Below, in pieces: positions 60,540 to 64,000 of a stretch of 64,000 bases of DNA; positions within the stretch are counted from its first letter, which is position 1, and every line of letters starts with the position of its first letter. The notes beneath the pieces are model-generated. The model ran no database searches. It was not told the DNA's origin and was given only the letters and a program-made list of their open reading frames with translations. The DNA is from Schistosoma haematobium (lineage: Eukaryota > Platyhelminthes > Trematoda > Strigeidida > Schistosomatidae), in assembly GCF_000699445.3 (NCBI RefSeq), contig NC_067197.1, positions 25,589,809 to 25,653,808 on the forward strand, in the 5' to 3' direction. The position numbers and the translations under genes were made by a program.

Positions 60540-60745
60540 GAATTGATTGGTGTTAGACATATACGTCATAAAACACTGTCTAAGTTGTTTAAAGTTTAAG
60601 CGTTTACTGTAAGATCTAAGGTTGTCTTTTCAATCCCTTGTGGTTGGTCATTGGACGAGAACTTCTGGGGATGTCCATCCTAGGATTAAACAACTGTCCA
60701 GTGCTTACTGATTTTCAGTTATTTTTATCTAGATAAGATCAATCA
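60540..60745 (+). repeat. Strongly decayed tRNA-derived element
   Basis: ATGAATTGATTGGTGTTAGA, then AGTTTAAGCGTTTACTG, CTTCTGGGGATGTCCATCCT and GTCCAGTGCTTACTGATTTT follow the family order with heavy change. Confidence 0.55.
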
Positions 60746-62190
60746 GGGATGCAAACTATGATTCAGGAATACTCTGTCTGAAAGTAAATTGCCCTAACGA
60801 GATTCTTTTGTAAAGGCATATAAATACCATGAAATGATAATTACTAAATTGAGCATGTTTAACTAACAACTACTGTGTGAACAAACCTCTCGTTCACATG
60901 AAAGTTTTATCCATTATGTTAAGTGTTTGAAATGAATTAGCAACCGAATAAATAGTTTAATATAATGACTCTGTCGGCATGTCTTTTAACTAGCAATTTA
61001 TAATGACTAGTTCCTGAGTAGTCATACTTTTCTACCGCTCAGCAGGAATGAAATCCACCTGACTGGACACTCCATATTAGTGTTGTTACCAAGTAATCAG
61101 TTAGCAAAAAAGATCTGAGTTCTGCAGGAGGACGGTTGCTACACGGATAACCGAGTGATAACGGCTCATCAATCCCCTGGACATTGCACATACGACTTGA
61201 TAACAAGTGCTAAATACAAGAAAATTTAGGTTTAGGGTTTTCTGTTCATGAGTCCCAGTTAGTCAAAGTAAATAACCTCATAAAATTGGCGGAATCCGTT
61301 CTTCTAGTAAAAATAGATGTAATACCTTGGAGCTGTCCAGGACTTGGGACTGATTATTTAAAACGTATTTAAATATTGATAATGTTTTCTTTGCATTATG
61401 AGTAAAATAATTCAAGATTGTTTACAATATTCTGGACTAGTGAATGATCTTTAAAAAGATTTTTTTATTTGAAACGATATTTTTCGGTTAATGCACAACT
61501 AATTTCATTTGTTTAATCAATGAAAGGATATTGGATATCATCACTCAAAAGACATCTTTTAGCTCAAGCCTACTTCACAGTACTGCTTTAACAAAGGTTT
61601 ATAGAGATACAAGATGACTGTAATTTTGTAGTAGGCCCATTCCACTACTGTATTATTTATCTGCTCACTGTAATTTAGACACTTAATCCACTATGTAAAT
61701 TTCTGTGTGAGTCTGATTGAGCACATGTCTGCAGATCAACTTTAATCTTTCTCCGATTGGTTGTAATACACAGACAATCAATAATTTATCTACACTTGAT
61801 TATGACTCAAATATACATGGATTTTCAACACTTATACAGCCACACACACACTCTTGGCTTCACTGTGTGCTTGCTTCCTGTAGGTTTATGGATTTTATTA
61901 ATCTTTAACAATATACTATCTCAATAGCTGGTGTTCAGACTTCTGAATAATCTCGAGTAAATTCATAATTCTACTAGGAGATTTAACCTGCATTAAATAT
62001 TCAGTTAACGGGGTACTATTTATTGGAGTCAGATATAAGAGAAATTTGCCTCTACAACAAAAAAAAATAATAAGTGAGAGAAAAACATCTCAAATAAAAC
62101 ACATTCAGTATTCAATAAATAAACATATTTTGTCCACATACCCAACTCTGTACTATTTTGTAAGACTCTTATTCATTCTGAAACTGTGAT
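60746..62190. other. Gene-free stretch
   Basis: A somewhat GC-richer block lies at 61,030-61,260, of unknown origin. No gene is recognised. Confidence 0.45.
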
Positions 62191-62500
62191 GTGAGCTACT
62201 TATATCCACATAAGTAGTATATAACGATGGTCAGGAATAGATCGTATTTTAGTAGAAGACCGAGAAGGAAAGAACGGGAACGGTAAGGAATTGGTATGAA
62301 GTGCACGAACAATAAAAGCTGAAACGATGGACTGATATTTGCAGAAGAATAGTCAAGTTTGAGACAATTGATTGGTATTTTGCAACTTAAATATTTACTG
62401 TATGGTTCTCAGATTTTAGTAAGATATTCTGTAATTTTGTGTTCAAATACACCCGATTGCCCCCACTTCTGTTCTTGTTCACTACAAACCGACTGAAATC
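62191..62500 (+). repeat. LTR-like dispersed repeat
   Basis: It starts TGTGAGCTACTTATATCCAC, ATAAGTAGTATATAACG, then GGAAAGAACGGGAACGG, GGTTCTCAGATTTTAGTAAG, and GCCCCCACTTCTGTTC. The parts are collinear with the minus-strand copy at 23,560-23,835, which reads GGTTCTCATATTTTACCAAG and TCCCCACCTGTGTT. Confidence 0.5.
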
Positions 62501-62744
62501 CTATCTAATAACGTAAATTGAACAAATCCCTTTAATCGTTGCTATATCTCAATGAGAATAATGAGTGGTAATTGTTGGTATCTATTTCTGGACTAATACT
62601 ATACATATATTTTTATTAGATAATTATTAAGTGGCTAAACTACACATACTCATGCTTCTCTTATTACAAGCATTATTTTGACCTATAAATTATTATTATA
62701 CAATTTACCGTTCTTGAGTTATGCCAAGTCTATTAATTACAGTC

Positions 62745-62980
62745 TCCCACATTCACGGTCACTTCCGGCTGTTATTTTCTATTTTACGGTACGATGTGGT
62801 CTATTTAATTTGTATATAAGCCCAGTATGTTTGAAATACATGATTCATATCGTGGAGGCTGAAATTGATGTTCTGGACTTAATAGGCAGGGCTAGGCAGG
62901 AAAAAAGACCGATAAAGGCTCTAGACTGCTCGTATGGGTTTACGCGTCATTGGTCCGGACGAGAAATCACTGTAATCTAA
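62745..62980 (+). repeat. GC-richer island, possible LTR or promoter fragment
   Basis: The block has CACTTCCGGCTG, a TATATAA box at about 62,812-62,818, then CGTGGAGGCTGAAATTGATG and GGGCTAGGCAGGAAAAAAGA. A TATA box followed by a GC-richer leader fits an LTR. A 100-codon frame spans 62,678-62,980 but starts in unique AT-rich DNA and has no known domain. Confidence 0.35.
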
Positions 62981-64000
62981 TTTGCGGTATCATTACGTTA
63001 TATATTAATAGGGCATAGGTCCAAAAGTTATTACAATTGTTAAACTTGGATTCTCTCACTTTTTTCCACCTAATATTCACTTTCTTATGTCTCAATCCTA
63101 TATGTATATAACATTTTTCTGAGATTTTTTGTCGAATGTAGTACCAGTTCATGAGTAGCTAATAAACTCATTCTGTTAATGATACAGACTTATCTTTAAT
63201 CTTTGACTACTCTTAGTAGTACAAATAACATGAAAATGTTTACAATTCTAAAAATCAGTTCAATTTTCTTCTTTATTTTCTCTCTGAATACTTCGATTGT
63301 AATTGTTTGATTGTAGAAATTTTTTCTAATCTGTAATCTGGTCTCAAATCTAACTCCGGCAATTCTAACTTATATATAATTAACTTATTCTGTTCATCTT
63401 TGAGGAATTACTATGTTTCAGAATTCTGATGCCATTTGAATATGATTCAAATCATTCATACAACATTAACGTTACTTGAACTAGTAAATTACTGTTCAAT
63501 GATATAGCCTGTTAACTAATACACGGTACATCATACTGATATTAATTTAAGTGATTTTAAAAGTTTATCAATATATCAAGGTAAACAAAATATAAATAAT
63601 AAAAATGGAATTATATTTTCTTTAAAATACATTTCATTCGAACTCTAACTAACAATTGGCTTGTAAAGATTTAGTTAATTTTTATGAATAATTTTCATAT
63701 TACACTAACACAAACTATAGCACCGTTGGAAATCACAGATCACTACCTAATTTTATTGATTTCATTTGAAAATGTTTAATAGTACGATCTATCAAGCCCA
63801 CTGAGAATTAAAGTCAGCATAATCAAATTTCATAGGAACTATATGATCTATGAATCATTGTATCAGAATCTAACTATCTACAATACTAATCTATTTATGA
63901 TACGTGAATTTTTATTTGTCCATATATATATATATATATATATATCGTTAAAAAGGTAACTAACTATGCAGGTAATCCTGTCATTCCTTATTATAGAAAT
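62981..64000. other. AT-rich gene-free stretch
   Basis: Only a (TA)n tract (63,922-63,945) is recognised. Confidence 0.5.
63922..63945. repeat. (TA)n microsatellite, 12 units
   Basis: An uninterrupted TA run. Confidence 0.95.

Noticed and set aside
1..64000. Prokaryotic-style operons, ribosome-binding sites or insertion sequences
   Set aside because: Spliced genes, LINEs and hammerhead SINE-like repeats show a eukaryotic nuclear genome.

Overview
The window is AT-rich eukaryotic DNA from a parasitic flatworm, almost certainly a schistosome. The evidence is a CR1-type LINE and RTE-type LINE fragments of schistosome character, satellite units that look like the schistosome S-alpha (Sm-alpha) hammerhead satellite, tRNA-derived short repeats, many (TA)n tracts, and genes with very small 5' introns and much larger 3' introns. 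Family names are given from recognition of the sequence; no database was searched.

Layout: 1-5.6 kb has no recognisable gene. About 5.7-10.7 kb is a near full-length CR1-clade LINE. Its ORF1 has a PHD-like finger and two related C-terminal modules and is broken by one frameshift; its ORF2 (endonuclease plus reverse transcriptase) is intact. About 11.0-11.8 kb is an RTE 3' fragment and 12.0-12.55 kb another repeat island. 12,865-16,437 (+) is a three-exon gene for mitochondrial ribosomal protein bS1m (MRPS28); its long intron holds a decayed RTE fragment. 17.4-18.8 kb (-) is another decayed RTE copy. 23,254-28,717 (-) is a nine-exon gene that I reconstructed in full, encoding a 636-residue SLC3-type heavy chain of a heteromeric amino-acid transporter.

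From 28.7 kb to the end I find no convincing protein gene. This part is AT-rich and packed with small mobile sequences: S-alpha-like satellite pieces, a family of tRNA-derived elements that are often fold-back, LTR-like pieces, a 378-bp inverted repeat pair 5.2 kb apart, and microsatellites.

Three results deserve most attention. (1) The tRNA-derived/fold-back family carries a type I hammerhead ribozyme motif. The copy at 48,422-48,569 has every conserved core nucleotide and sits at the tip of a 57-bp hairpin. (2) The ORF1/ORF2 junction of the CR1 element has a canonical A AAA AAC slippery heptamer in the correct phase, a 9-nt spacer and a 12-bp stem, and ORF2 lacks a usable start codon upstream of its endonuclease fold. 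This suggests -1 frameshifting. (3) The SLC3-type heavy chain lacks the juxtamembrane cysteine that normally links heavy and light chains.
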